A stretch of DNA of 63,520 nt from the NCBI RefSeq assembly GCF_025566985.1, contig NZ_JAOQJD010000014.1:1-63520 (forward strand). The letters run 5' to 3'. Below, piece after piece: positions 1 through 8,407 of the stretch. The notes beneath the pieces are model-generated. The model had not been told where the DNA came from and ran no database searches. It saw only the letters and a program-made list of their open reading frames with translations. The position numbers and the translations under genes were made by a program. Source of the stretch: Aedoeadaptatus acetigenes (GTDB taxonomy: Bacteria > Bacillota > Clostridia > Tissierellales > Peptoniphilaceae). Within the stretch, counting starts at the first letter, position 1. Each line of letters starts with the position of its first letter.

Positions 1-2
1 CC

Positions 3-629
3 CCGGCCATCGCCAAAACCCTCCTTGAAAAAGACATCCTGCCCGTCTTCCCCTACACCCGGCCCAAACACAAACCGGCCCTCGACGACCCCTACTACAA
101 ACGCGACTTCGTCTACGACGCCTACTACGACTGTTACCTCTGCCCGGAAGAAAACATCCTCCCCTACAGCACCACGACACGTGAAGGCTACCGCGAATAC
201 AAAAGCAATCCAAAAATCTGCAAAAACTGTCCTACCCTTCACCGTTGCACTGCCAGTAAAAACCATCAAAAAATCGTCACTCGCCACCTCTGGCAAGACG
301 CCCTGGACATCGCGGAAGACTACCGCTACACCACCCAAGGAAAAGCAGAATACAAACAACGAAAAGAAACCATCGAACGGCAATTCGGCAGCGCGAAAGA
401 ATACCATGGCCTACGTTACACCAACCAGCGTGGACGAAAGAAAATGGACCTGAAAGCGGTGCTGACCTTTGCATGCATGAACATGAAAAAACTGGCACTA
501 ATGATGGATCGAAAAGAGCGGGACGGAGGAGGCGACGGCCCTTCTTTTACTGATTTATGGAGAAAATGGATTGACAACATAAAAAAGAGACAAACCCCGA
601 GATTTATTCGGAGTTTGTCTGCAGTCTGA
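3..629 (+). CDS. IS1182-type transposase, C-terminal part (5' end outside window)
   Basis: The reading frame is open from the window edge to the TGA at 627-629 and gives about 208 residues without a start codon. It contains a Cys-rich stretch (CPEE..., CKNCPTLHRC) followed by the motif ERQFGSAKEYHGLRYTNQRG and a tail rich in Met and Lys (LTFACMNMKKLA). These are typical of the C-terminal end of DDE transposases of the IS1182 family (DDE_Tnp_1_6-like). The family cuts and pastes its own insertion sequence. Whether the element is intact cannot be told because its 5' half lies outside the window. The 3' end of the gene contains an imperfect inverted repeat at 588-620 and is followed by a strong hairpin with a T run. 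Confidence 0.8.
   Translation, partial: PAIAKTLLEKDILPVFPYTRPKHKPALDDPYYKRDFVYDAYYDCYLCPEENILPYSTTTREGYREYKSNPKICKNCPTLHRCTASKNHQKIVTRHLWQDALDIAEDYRYTTQGKAEYKQRKETIERQFGSAKEYHGLRYTNQRGRKKMDLKAVLTFACMNMKKLALMMDRKERDGGGDGPSFTDLWRKWIDNIKKRQTPRFIRSLSAV
588..620. repeat. Imperfect inverted repeat at the 3' end of the transposase gene
   Basis: The arm 588-599 (AGACAAACCCCG) pairs with 609-620 (CGGAGTTTGTCT) with one mismatch and a 9-base loop. It lies within the last codons of the transposase reading frame and has no T run after it. It may be a structure near the right end of the insertion sequence. The true terminal repeat cannot be confirmed because the left end is missing. Confidence 0.5.
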
Positions 630-630
630 A

Positions 631-652
631 ACGAGCTTCGGCTCGTTTTTTT
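631..652 (+). terminator. Rho-independent terminator after the transposase
   Basis: A perfect 6-bp stem ACGAGC/GCTCGT with a TTCG tetraloop is followed at once by a run of seven T. It lies right behind the transposase stop codon and ahead of the EF-G-like gene promoter. Confidence 0.85.
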
Positions 653-737
653 CGTGGAACAAAACAATCGCCCGGAAGGCGGGAGGCGATAAATTTGACA
701 AGAAGAGGGGAGGATGAATGCAAATGTCTTCGGGCTA

Positions 738-746
738 TGATATAAT
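738..746 (+). promoter_or_regulatory. Extended -10 promoter for the EF-G-like gene
   Basis: The sequence TGATATAAT is an extended -10 (TGn followed by TATAAT at 741-746). It lies 54 bases upstream of the start codon. No good -35 box is seen at the usual distance, which fits an extended -10 promoter. A TTGACA at 695-700 is too far away to pair with it. Confidence 0.5.
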
Positions 747-800
747 TGTAACCATAAAAACGTTTCCGCAAGGAAATCGCACGATAGGAGGAATAATTGA

Positions 801-2858
801 ATGAAAGAATATAACACGAGGGAAGTCCGTAACTTGGCCCTGGTCGGGCACAGCGGATCGGGCAAGACCAACTTAACAGAAGCGCTCCTGTACCAATCCG
901 GTGCCACGAAACAAATCGGCCACGTGGATCAAAAAAATACCCTTTCGGACTTCTCTAAAGAAGAAAAAGAACGGGGAACATCCATCGGCACGAGCATTAT
1001 TCCTATCGAATGGCGAAAGATGAAATTAAATATAATCGACACGCCCGGTTACATGGACTTCATTAGCGAAGCCATGGGCGCCTTAAGAGCGGCCGAAGCG
1101 GCGCTGATGATTATCGACGCCACCGCCGGCGTACAAGTCGGCTCGGAAAGAATGTGGAAATACACGGAAGAAATCGGCTTGCCGCGAATTATTTTCGTGA
1201 ACAAGATCGACGGAGAAAACGTTAATTTCCGCGCCTTAATGGAACAAATCGAAAGCCTCTTCGGTAAGAAAGTTATTCCCTTCTCCGTCCCCATCGGCGA
1301 AGGCGAAGATTTTGTCGGCGTAACCGACGTTATTTTCCAAAAAGGCTTTGAATACAAAAACGCCGCTCCGGAAGAAGTGGAATTAAATCACGATCAAGTG
1401 AAAGCCACGGAGCGTATGTACGAAGAAATCGCCGAAGTCGTCGCCGAAAGCGACGAAGTCCTTATGGACAAATACTTCAGCGGCGAAAAATTTACCCGCG
1501 ACGAATTGCTCCGCGGTGTCACCGCCGCGCTCATTAACGGCGACGCCGTGCCCCTCTTGGTCGGCAGTGCGGAAAAAGGCATCGGCATCGACATTCTCTT
1601 AAATACCATCGTCAACTACATGCCCTCACCCGACGACGAACGGGCCCACACCGGCTTCCGCTACGAATCCGGCGAAGAACACACCATTTCCGACGACGAA
1701 GCCTTCTCTGCCGTCGTATTTAAAACCATTACCGACCCCTATGTCGGAAAAATTTCCATTTACAAAGTGTTGAGCGGCACCATGACCAAGGACACGGCCC
1801 TCTTCAACAGCTCCCAAGATGCGGACGAAAAGAACACCGGTCCCTTTATTATTCGAGGCAAGGAACAAATCCCCGTGGACGTCATCCATGCCGGGGACAT
1901 CGGCGCCATTTCGAAACTGAGCGTCACCAAAACCGGCGACACCCTTTGCGACAAGGCCCACAATGTGGTTTACAAGCGCGTAAAAATGCCGCAACCGGTT
2001 TACTTCTATGCCATTGAAGCGGCATCGAAAAACGACGAAGAAAAGCTCACCACGTCCCTTCGCAAACTTCAAGACGAAGACCCGGGCATCGTGATCAATC
2101 GCAACGCCGAAACGAAGCAAATGACCATCGGCGGCCAAGGGAATGTCCACCTGGACGTTATCTTAGATAAATTGAAGAACACCTTCGGCGTCGAAGTGAA
2201 GAAAGTGCCCTTTATCGTGCCTTACAGAGAAACAATTCGCGGCACGGCCTCGGTTCAAGGGAAACACAAGAAACAATCCGGCGGCGCAGGCCAATACGGC
2301 GACGTATGGATTCGCTTCGAACCCTCCGACGAAGATTTCGTCTTCGACGAAGAAGTCTTCGGCGGCAGCGTGCCGAGAAACTACTTCCCCGCCGTTGAAA
2401 AAGGCTTGGAAGAATCCATGGAAAAAGGCGTCCTCGCCGGCTTCCCCGTCACCGGCGTCAAGGCCGTGCTCTACGACGGCAGCTACCACGACGTGGACTC
2501 CAACGAAGTCAGCTTTAAGATGGCGGCATCCATCGCCTTTAAGAAGGGGATTGCCGAAGCGAAACCCGTGCTCTTAGAGCCCATTATGGCCGTTGAAGTG
2601 GCCGTGCCCGACGAATACATGGGCGATGTTATGGGCGACATGAATAAGCGCCGTGGAAGAATCCTCGGGATGGACCAACAACCCGGCGGCGGTCAATTGA
2701 TTATGGCCGAAGCACCGCAAGCGGAAATGTACGAATACGCCATCGATCTTCGGGCCATGACCCAAGGTCGCGGTTCCTTCACCATGGAATTCGTTCGCTA
2801 CGAAGACGTGCCCGCACAACTGGCGGAAGAAATCATCGAAAAGGCAAACAAAGAATAA
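801..2858 (+). CDS. Elongation factor G-like translational GTPase (EF-G paralogue)
   Basis: This 685-residue protein has the EF-G domain order. The N-terminal G domain has a P-loop GHSGSGKT (about residue 17), the DTPGYMDF switch II motif and the NKID specificity motif. Domain II follows, then the C-terminal EF-G domains IV-V (GGAGQYGDVWIRFEPS, and GRILGMDQQPGGGQ near the end). The histidine that follows DxPG in classical translocation factors is tyrosine here. That is a feature of the bacterial EF-G-like subfamily rather than of FusA itself. A good ribosome-binding site (AGGAGG) precedes ATG 801. The gene stands alone, not next to rpsL/rpsG/tuf, which also argues for a paralogue. Its exact role is unknown; a ribosome-linked function is inferred from the family. 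Confidence 0.85.
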   Translation: MKEYNTREVRNLALVGHSGSGKTNLTEALLYQSGATKQIGHVDQKNTLSDFSKEEKERGTSIGTSIIPIEWRKMKLNIIDTPGYMDFISEAMGALRAAEAALMIIDATAGVQVGSERMWKYTEEIGLPRIIFVNKIDGENVNFRALMEQIESLFGKKVIPFSVPIGEGEDFVGVTDVIFQKGFEYKNAAPEEVELNHDQVKATERMYEEIAEVVAESDEVLMDKYFSGEKFTRDELLRGVTAALINGDAVPLLVGSAEKGIGIDILLNTIVNYMPSPDDERAHTGFRYESGEEHTISDDEAFSAVVFKTITDPYVGKISIYKVLSGTMTKDTALFNSSQDADEKNTGPFIIRGKEQIPVDVIHAGDIGAISKLSVTKTGDTLCDKAHNVVYKRVKMPQPVYFYAIEAASKNDEEKLTTSLRKLQDEDPGIVINRNAETKQMTIGGQGNVHLDVILDKLKNTFGVEVKKVPFIVPYRETIRGTASVQGKHKKQSGGAGQYGDVWIRFEPSDEDFVFDEEVFGGSVPRNYFPAVEKGLEESMEKGVLAGFPVTGVKAVLYDGSYHDVDSNEVSFKMAASIAFKKGIAEAKPVLLEPIMAVEVAVPDEYMGDVMGDMNKRRGRILGMDQQPGGGQLIMAEAPQAEMYEYAIDLRAMTQGRGSFTMEFVRYEDVPAQLAEEIIEKANKE

Positions 2859-2882
2859 AGCAAAAAGGCATCTGAAATGTAC

Positions 2883-2926
2883 TGACCCCCAAAAGTTGGA
2901 CTAAGAAAACCAATCTTTGGGGGTCA
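2883..2926. repeat. IS3-type inverted-repeat relic forming a long hairpin
   Basis: TGACCCCCAAAAGTTGG (2883-2899) and CCAATCTTTGGGGGTCA (2910-2926) are inverted copies with 15 of 17 positions paired around a 10-base loop. The arm reads like the terminal repeat of IS3-family elements (TGACCCC..AAAGTTGGAC). A related pair bounds 9301-9428. Here almost the whole interior is gone, so it looks like a deleted insertion sequence or a tiny MITE. It may also stop transcription from the EF-G-like gene, although the T run after it is weak. Confidence 0.6.
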
Positions 2927-3040
2927 CTTTAGTTTGTGGCGTGTTTTTGCGTTGAGCAAGAGCAAATTCTTTGCCGAAAGGCGAGGAATCCACTTTAACT
3001 TTAGATCAATCATCAAACATCGGAAGACGGCTCCAATGAT

Positions 3041-3086
3041 GTTCGGACAAAAGTTAGGTGAAATTTCCTTTTCAATTCAGTATGAT
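3041..3086 (+). promoter_or_regulatory. Promoter and shared 16-bp upstream element of the kinase/regulator operon
   Basis: The element GTTCGGACAAAAGTTA (3041-3056) is followed, after 24 bases, by a -10 box TATGAT (3081-3086). The same 16 bases occur at 5295-5310, also 24 bases before the -10 box of the downstream transporter operon. Relative to the -10 boxes the element covers about -52 to -37, the usual place for an activator. I infer that it is the target of the response regulator encoded at 4655-5257. Confidence 0.65.
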
Positions 3087-3120
3087 TAAAATAGAGACGA
3101 ATGGACGTGAGGAGGAAGCC

Positions 3121-4683
3121 GTGAATCGATTTTTGCCGTATAAAAAACCGATCTTGCTTTGGAGCCATAGCCTAACCCAGCTGGCCCTTTATTGGTTTTA
3201 TTTAGTTGCCGTAAAAAAAGGTGGCGGCAGCTTTCATATCGTCGCCTTAATCGGTCTTTTTACGCTCACGAATTTTATCTCTTTCTTTATTCTGTTGGAG
3301 GAGAGAGAAAAAAATTACGTTTATCGGGTTTGTACCACTCTACTTTTGATTCCCCTTTATTTTATCTCGGAAGATTTCATTGTCGCGTATCTGGTCAATG
3401 ACATTCTTCTTCGTTACTTTTTTGTTCTTCAGCTGATTTTTTCCTATATGGACATTGTCTTGGAAGGACACTTTCGTTTCAGACCTTTTCGTCTTATTAC
3501 ACTCCTCGCTTTTTTAGCGATCTTTCTTCTATCGACCTTTTCCTCTCTAAAGGTCAACTTTCTATACATGGGGATCTATTTTATCTTTTGTTTGTTTCCC
3601 CTTCTCTTTTTCCTCGTCAAAAAAAATGAAATTCAGGGGCGGGGCCTTTACAGTTACCGCATTATGGTGTCGACTGCGGTCTTTTTGGTCTTGTATTTAT
3701 GGGGCAGTTTCTATCTTTCTTCTCTATGGAATTATTTTGAGAATTTCGAAGAATTTTACATAATGGCCGTCTTGGCCGCCGTCTTAATCTATTTGTTAAT
3801 AAAAGCGTGCCGTTTATCGATCAAAGCCTTTGTCCCGTTTTTTAAAGAGTGGGCGAAGTTTTGCTTTGTGCTTTTTCTCATTCTTTTTATCGTCAACGGT
3901 TTACCAAGGAATTTTACCGAAATCTTCTTTCTCTCCCTTTACTTGAGCGCGTTTTTCGTCATGGTCTCCAATTACTTCAATTACCGCGACTTGAGCCGGG
4001 AAGAGATAGGTAATCTCTTGAGCAGGGGAAGGGAAAATCTCCTGTTGGATAAGTATGCGCGCCTCTATTCCGAGAAAAACACTCGCTTTCTTCACGACAT
4101 GATTTTGCAGGACATAATTCTCGTGCAGAAGCTGGTTCAAAAGGCTCCGCCTTTTTCAGAGAGGGAGCAAGTTCTGGAAATTCTCTCCAACGACATTAAA
4201 AAAATTCGCCAAGAATTGAATGCCTATGACCCGATCTTAAGTCCTAGAGTAAGCTTAAATAATAATTACTATGGACTTATTAAGGATTTGGAAGACAGGT
4301 ATCAAAACTGCGGCATTTTAATTGACTTCACTTGCTCCGAGGATTTTTTCGTGCCCGGTCCCTACGACCGTTTTCTGTATAAAACCCTTTACGAGTTGGT
4401 GAGCAATCTTTTTAAACACGGAAAGGGCGATTACGTGGAAATTCATTTGGAGGAAAACCAAAAGGAGATTCATCTTTCTATGACAAATTACGGCGATTAC
4501 TTGGAGGAAGGTGCGGGTCGGAGCACCGGCTTGAAATTGTTGGATTTCGAAACCAAACGGCTGGACGGAGTATTTCGGGTAGAAGAGGGCCGAGAAGGGG
4601 AGGAAAAGTACCTGGCCTTTTATGTGAATGTACCGATTAAGAAGGAGCGGATCTATGAAGATTATGTTAATCGAAGATCATAA
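3121..4683 (+). CDS. Membrane sensor histidine kinase (NarL/HisKA_3-like)
   Basis: The N-terminal 300 residues consist of many hydrophobic segments (roughly eight to ten membrane helices). They are followed by a cytoplasmic kinase part. His325 in FLHDMILQD resembles the phospho-accepting His of HisKA_3 kinases, and ELVSNLFKHG (from about residue 425) is the N box of a HATPase domain. The C-terminal G box is weak (GRSTGLKLLDFETKR). I chose GTG 3121 because GAGGAGG lies just upstream; the frame is also open from GTG 3058, which has no such site. The last 29 bases overlap the response-regulator gene. The many-helix sensor with little extracellular loop suggests it senses something in the membrane, or the partner ABC transporter. 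Confidence 0.8.
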   Translation: MNRFLPYKKPILLWSHSLTQLALYWFYLVAVKKGGGSFHIVALIGLFTLTNFISFFILLEEREKNYVYRVCTTLLLIPLYFISEDFIVAYLVNDILLRYFFVLQLIFSYMDIVLEGHFRFRPFRLITLLAFLAIFLLSTFSSLKVNFLYMGIYFIFCLFPLLFFLVKKNEIQGRGLYSYRIMVSTAVFLVLYLWGSFYLSSLWNYFENFEEFYIMAVLAAVLIYLLIKACRLSIKAFVPFFKEWAKFCFVLFLILFIVNGLPRNFTEIFFLSLYLSAFFVMVSNYFNYRDLSREEIGNLLSRGRENLLLDKYARLYSEKNTRFLHDMILQDIILVQKLVQKAPPFSEREQVLEILSNDIKKIRQELNAYDPILSPRVSLNNNYYGLIKDLEDRYQNCGILIDFTCSEDFFVPGPYDRFLYKTLYELVSNLFKHGKGDYVEIHLEENQKEIHLSMTNYGDYLEEGAGRSTGLKLLDFETKRLDGVFRVEEGREGEEKYLAFYVNVPIKKERIYEDYVNRRS

Positions 4684-5257
4684 AATGCTGGCCCAATGCC
4701 TGAAGATGGATTTAGAATCCGGCGGGGACATCCGTGTGGATATTCCGGAGAAAATGAAAGACATAAAAGACAAATTACAAGAAGTAACCTACGATCTTTT
4801 GCTTATAGACATTAATCTGGACGGCTTGGCGAAGGGAGAAAACGGTCTGAAGTTAAGCGAAGCGTTGATACGGGATTTCGGTGTGAAAGTGTTGATTTTA
4901 TCGGGCTATAATCTGGATTTTTACCGGGAAAAGGCCATGGATATGGGCTGTATGGGTTTTATTTCGAAAGAAGAGTCGACCCAAAGTCTTTTAGCGAAGA
5001 TACGAGGGGTTTGCTTGGAGAACAAAAGGTATTTTTCTTCTAAGAACCATCTTCAGGAAAAGCTCACGGAAAATGAATTAAAAATTCTCCGGCTCTATGC
5101 CTTGGGAAAATCACGAAAAGAAGTCGCAAAAGAAGCCTATATGTCAACCTCTTCTCTGGCCGTTTTATTAAATCGCATTTACGGCAAGTTGAACGTAAAG
5201 AATTATCAAGAAATGGTACAAAAAGCCAGAGAAATCGGCTATATAGACCCCTTTTAA
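4655..5257 (+). CDS. LuxR/NarL-family response regulator
   Basis: This 200-residue protein has a receiver domain (LIEDHKM at the N terminus, phospho-acceptor Asp52 in LLLIDINLDG, and a conserved Lys in FISKEES). A short GerE/LuxR helix-turn-helix follows (LTENELKILRLYALGKSRKE, then NRIYGKLNVKN). The start at ATG 4655 is supported by GAAGGAG 8 bases upstream. Upstream in-frame ATG 4628 lacks this. It is translated from within the 3' end of the kinase gene, which points to a cognate pair. A terminator follows directly, so the transporter genes downstream need their own promoter. Confidence 0.88.
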   Translation: MKIMLIEDHKMLAQCLKMDLESGGDIRVDIPEKMKDIKDKLQEVTYDLLLIDINLDGLAKGENGLKLSEALIRDFGVKVLILSGYNLDFYREKAMDMGCMGFISKEESTQSLLAKIRGVCLENKRYFSSKNHLQEKLTENELKILRLYALGKSRKEVAKEAYMSTSSLAVLLNRIYGKLNVKNYQEMVQKAREIGYIDPF

Positions 5258-5287
5258 GAAGAAGCGCCACAAGCCTTCTTCTTTTTT
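5258..5287 (+). terminator. Terminator between the two-component genes and the ABC operon
   Basis: GAAGAAG (5258-5264) pairs with CTTCTTC (5275-5281) and is followed by six T. It starts right after the response-regulator stop codon. Confidence 0.75.
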
Positions 5288-5294
5288 GTGAAAA

Positions 5295-5340
5295 GTTCGG
5301 ACAAAAGTTAACTGTGACCGAGGTGTAAATTGCCTATAAT
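5295..5340 (+). promoter_or_regulatory. Promoter and shared 16-bp element of the ABC transporter operon
   Basis: GTTCGGACAAAAGTTA (5295-5310) is an exact copy of 3041-3056. A consensus -10 box TATAAT (5335-5340) lies 24 bases behind it, the same spacing as in the kinase promoter. The -35 region is poor (CTGTGA), as is usual for promoters that need an activator. This is likely the output promoter of the two-component system. Confidence 0.7.
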
Positions 5341-5361
5341 CAATAGAAAAGGAGATGGAAG

Positions 5362-6003
5362 ATGATGAACAAGAAAAAAGTGGTTTTAGGAATTTTTGTG
5401 GTTTTAGTCGTACTGGCCTCGGCGTTGTATCTAAAAAAAGAATCCACTTATTCCATGGTGCAGGATCAAAGGAAAAGTGAAGATAGCCAAGGCAAAACAC
5501 AGGACGGTCCCGATGAGAGAAGCCCGCAAGACATTGCTGCGGACAAAAAGATTGCCAAGCAACGGGCGAAGAACAGAAAGGACTGGATCGAAAAAGGTAT
5601 GTCCGGTTCGGTGACCAGAGGCGGCGATGTCGTTCTCGGGCCGACCGGGGAGGACAGAAGTCTCGATCTATTTATCGAATTGGATCAAGCGGTGTCAAAT
5701 TACATTAAATCAAAACCGGACATCTATCCTGCAAGGGAAGAGGGACACGAGAATGATCACGACGCTGAGTTTGTCTTTGCGCCGACGGTGGATTACCGAA
5801 TTGATGAGATGATTGGTACTATCCCTGCGGAAGCGCGAAAAGGACCGATTCAAGGTCTTAAGAATGACGAACTCTTTGTCTATGAAGCCAGGCGGCTGGA
5901 CGGGTCCTATGACGAACTTCTCCTAGCCAAGCCTCATGGCGAGAAGGAATGGAAGGTGGTCTTTACCGGTTCTTACTACGACTTGAAAAAGGCGGTTCAA
6001 TAA
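5362..6003 (+). CDS. Membrane-anchored protein of unknown function, first gene of ABC operon
   Basis: I do not recognise the family. The protein has 213 residues. A single hydrophobic segment lies near the N terminus (about residues 7-24, VVLGIFVVLVVLASALYL), preceded by KKK, so most of the chain should lie outside the membrane. Residues 30-75 are highly charged and low in complexity. The rest (about 80-213) looks folded, with short beta-like stretches such as ELFVYEARRLDGSYDELLLA. There is no lipobox cysteine. It is the first gene behind the putative regulator-controlled promoter and precedes the permeases, so it may be an accessory or signal-handling subunit of the transporter. A GGAG site 7 bases upstream supports ATG 5362 (ATG 5365 is possible). 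Confidence 0.75.
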   Translation: MMNKKKVVLGIFVVLVVLASALYLKKESTYSMVQDQRKSEDSQGKTQDGPDERSPQDIAADKKIAKQRAKNRKDWIEKGMSGSVTRGGDVVLGPTGEDRSLDLFIELDQAVSNYIKSKPDIYPAREEGHENDHDAEFVFAPTVDYRIDEMIGTIPAEARKGPIQGLKNDELFVYEARRLDGSYDELLLAKPHGEKEWKVVFTGSYYDLKKAVQ

Positions 6004-6077
6004 GGGCAAAAAACGAAAAAATTCTTTTGAAGAGCAGAAATAGGACGGCCGGTGTTAGTAAAAAGGGGGAGAAGTCG

Positions 6078-7301
6078 ATGTTTGCTGTCGTAAAACTGGA
6101 ATTTAAAAAAATAGCGACCAAGAACAATGCCCTGATTGCGTGCCTGTTTTTGTTGATTTGTGTGGCCAAGATTCTTCCCTATAGCCAATCCCTGGACATG
6201 GTCTTAGAGGGAGGAAAATTTGGCTCCGGCCTTTCCTATTGGAAATTGATGAAAGAAGAAGGGATTAAATACGACGGCCTTTTAACCGAAGAGCAAATGA
6301 AAAAGGTCCAGACCCTTTACAACCAAAGCAAAGAAAAAGACTATGTGGAAGGCGCACGAACGGAAGAAAAAGAGTTGGGCTTGAAGCTGATTTATCCCTT
6401 CCAGTGGCTCGCGCAAAGTTTGAATTTTCCGAAAGATATTGAAATCCAAGACTTTTCAATTCATATGAGCGACCAAGGGATTGAAAATTTTTACCAAGAT
6501 CGCTTAAAGGCAATCGGTTCATGGGCGCGCACCTCGTATCGGTCCTACGACCGGTCGGAGGTTGAAAGCATTCTTCGCCAAGCCGGAGAAGTGAAAACGC
6601 CTCTTTACTACGCTTACAACGAAGGCTGGCGCTACATGGGCGACGCCCTGCACATGACTTTTTATATTTTTTTAATCTACTTGGCCCTCGCCCTGTCTTC
6701 CTTAACGTCGGCCGACGAAGCGCAGGGATTTACTGAAATGGATGTGCACGCGAAGAATGGGCGCCTTTCCCTCTACTTAGCCAAGGTAAGGTCGGCAGAA
6801 TTATTTGCAGGACTCGCGTACCTCGCTTATTTGTTTTTTTTGCTTCTCTACCACGGAATGATTTATTCCCTTCACGGAGCCGATGCCTCCATCGAATTTT
6901 ATGCCGGACCGGCGATTTTCAACCTCACTACTTGGCAAGGGTATTTTCTGGAAGCCTTATCCGGTTTTGCCGCCGTTCTCGTGGTGGTCAATATCATTCT
7001 CTTATTCTCCCTGGTCTTTCGCAAGTCGAAAGTCTCCCTGCTCGTCTTGGTGCTCGCCTTTGTTTGGCTTGAGAAGTGGGCGGATTCGCCGCAGTCTTGG
7101 GCGAATACTCTGGCCTACTTTACGCCGCAAAACTTTGTGCGAGGTAATTTCTCCGCGTCCAAGCTTCTTGTCCTTCAAAACCACGTCTATCCCTTTACGG
7201 CGATGGCCTGCTTTCTGTCTTTGATTTACGTTGCGAGTAGCCGAATTTTGGCCATGCCGATAATGAACCGCTATTACTTAAAAGGAGGAGAGGGCAAATG
7301 A
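6078..7301 (+). CDS. ABC transporter permease, subunit 1
   Basis: This 407-residue protein has one hydrophobic helix near residues 15-33. A polar segment of roughly 150 residues follows, and then about five helices towards the C terminus (ALHMTFYIFLIYLALAL..., AAVLVVVNIILLFSLVF). That is the plan of ABC-2-type permeases with a large outer loop after the first helix. ATG 6078 is preceded by AAAGGGGGAG; the longer frame from 5949 overlaps the previous gene and has no such site. The stop overlaps the start of the second permease by 4 bases. The substrate cannot be deduced. Confidence 0.75.
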   Translation: MFAVVKLEFKKIATKNNALIACLFLLICVAKILPYSQSLDMVLEGGKFGSGLSYWKLMKEEGIKYDGLLTEEQMKKVQTLYNQSKEKDYVEGARTEEKELGLKLIYPFQWLAQSLNFPKDIEIQDFSIHMSDQGIENFYQDRLKAIGSWARTSYRSYDRSEVESILRQAGEVKTPLYYAYNEGWRYMGDALHMTFYIFLIYLALALSSLTSADEAQGFTEMDVHAKNGRLSLYLAKVRSAELFAGLAYLAYLFFLLLYHGMIYSLHGADASIEFYAGPAIFNLTTWQGYFLEALSGFAAVLVVVNIILLFSLVFRKSKVSLLVLVLAFVWLEKWADSPQSWANTLAYFTPQNFVRGNFSASKLLVLQNHVYPFTAMACFLSLIYVASSRILAMPIMNRYYLKGGEGK

Positions 7302-8389
7302 AGTTTTTACTGGAAGTCAATAGAAAAAGAATGCTTCCCTTTCCCTACCTTCCGGCCCTCTGTCTGTTTTTGTTGCTTTCGTCGATCTGCCTTATCAAGG
7401 CGGAACAGATGAGGTATCTTCAAGAGAGCTTGCACGTGGAAATTTCTGACGGTACGGAATACCGCTACCTGATGGCGGAGAACTGGTACAACGATAAAAA
7501 AGTGGAGAATTTAATCGCAAAGTACGACTTGCCTCAAGAAAACTTGGTCAAAGAGAACATTTCCATTAATGAGTTTTTGCCGGTGGAGAGTATAAATGAC
7601 GCTCTGCTTCAAGGAGACAAGCAGCCGTCACAAGGCTTTTTCGAGTATCGAATGAATCTGATAAAAAAGGCAGGCCAAGCTCAAGGAGCGAAGCCAATGG
7701 ATCGGCTACTTATCGGTTATTGTGAAGGTTGGAAAGTTCTCCTCCGTAACTTCGATAAGATTTTTTACGCCGTCGCCTTGGCCTTGCTTTTTCTCCTCGT
7801 TCCCGTAATGAAAGAAGACGAGCGGTTCAAAACGAAGGACATGGTGGAAGCCACCCTTTACGGGAAGAAAAAACTCTTTCAGGCTCGGCTGATCAACGGT
7901 TTGGAAATTGGCGTCTTCACCTATGTGGGCGGCGTGGCTCTGTTTTCTCTTTTGGTTTTGTTTATTTACGGAAGCGACGGCCGAGACCTTTTCATTCAAA
8001 ATTCAAGGGAATTTTTCCTCTTTCCTATTCAGGTAACCTATCTTCAGTACTTTAGCTATAAATTTTTAAACGGCCTCGCACTGACCATTTGTCTAGTCTT
8101 TCTTTTTCTTTTTTTAGGCGATCGAATCAAAGACGTCAAGGTCTCCTTTTCCCTTGTTCTGGCCTATGTGTCCATTCATTTCTTGCTTCAATCCCTGTGG
8201 ACGTCTCCCGCTACCGGGAAATTCCTTTTCCTCTCTCCATTGGCTTTAATAAATATTGAAGGTCTTTGCGCTCGCGTATCTTCTCCGGGGCTTGAAGGTT
8301 GTTATTTGCTTTCACTGATCATCCCCATGGTTTACGGGGCGCTCTTATGGATCGGGTTGTGGCTGGGGAAAAGGAAGTCGTTTGGTTAA
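7298..8389 (+). CDS. ABC transporter permease, subunit 2
   Basis: This 363-residue protein shows the same plan as its neighbour. A first membrane helix lies at about residues 13-32. A polar loop of about 130 residues follows, and then about five helices (FYAVALALLFLLVP, VGGVALFSLLVLFIYG, LALTICLVFLFLFLG, ...). It overlaps subunit 1 by ATGA. The pair most likely forms a heterodimeric membrane channel powered by the ATPase encoded next. Similar plan and tandem position suggest a duplication, but sequence similarity between the two is low by eye. Confidence 0.75.
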   Translation: MKFLLEVNRKRMLPFPYLPALCLFLLLSSICLIKAEQMRYLQESLHVEISDGTEYRYLMAENWYNDKKVENLIAKYDLPQENLVKENISINEFLPVESINDALLQGDKQPSQGFFEYRMNLIKKAGQAQGAKPMDRLLIGYCEGWKVLLRNFDKIFYAVALALLFLLVPVMKEDERFKTKDMVEATLYGKKKLFQARLINGLEIGVFTYVGGVALFSLLVLFIYGSDGRDLFIQNSREFFLFPIQVTYLQYFSYKFLNGLALTICLVFLFLFLGDRIKDVKVSFSLVLAYVSIHFLLQSLWTSPATGKFLFLSPLALINIEGLCARVSSPGLEGCYLLSLIIPMVYGALLWIGLWLGKRKSFG

Positions 8390-8407
8390 GCATAAGGAGC
8401 GCTGATT

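Noticed and set aside
25..453. A 142-codon + strand frame rich in Thr, Ser and Lys
   Set aside because: It is the transposase region read in the wrong frame; the right frame (from base 3) gives the IS1182 motifs.
695..700. TTGACA as -35 box for the EF-G-like gene
   Set aside because: It is 40 bases away from the TATAAT at 741-746, far more than the usual 16-18.
1626..2150. A 174-codon open frame on the minus strand
   Set aside because: Antisense to the EF-G-like gene, with no ribosome-binding site.
801..2858. Tetracycline-resistance ribosome protection protein (TetM type)
   Set aside because: Overall layout resembles TetM and EF-G alike, but the DTPGY motif and the C-terminal sequence fit the EF-G-like subfamily, with no sign of resistance-gene context.
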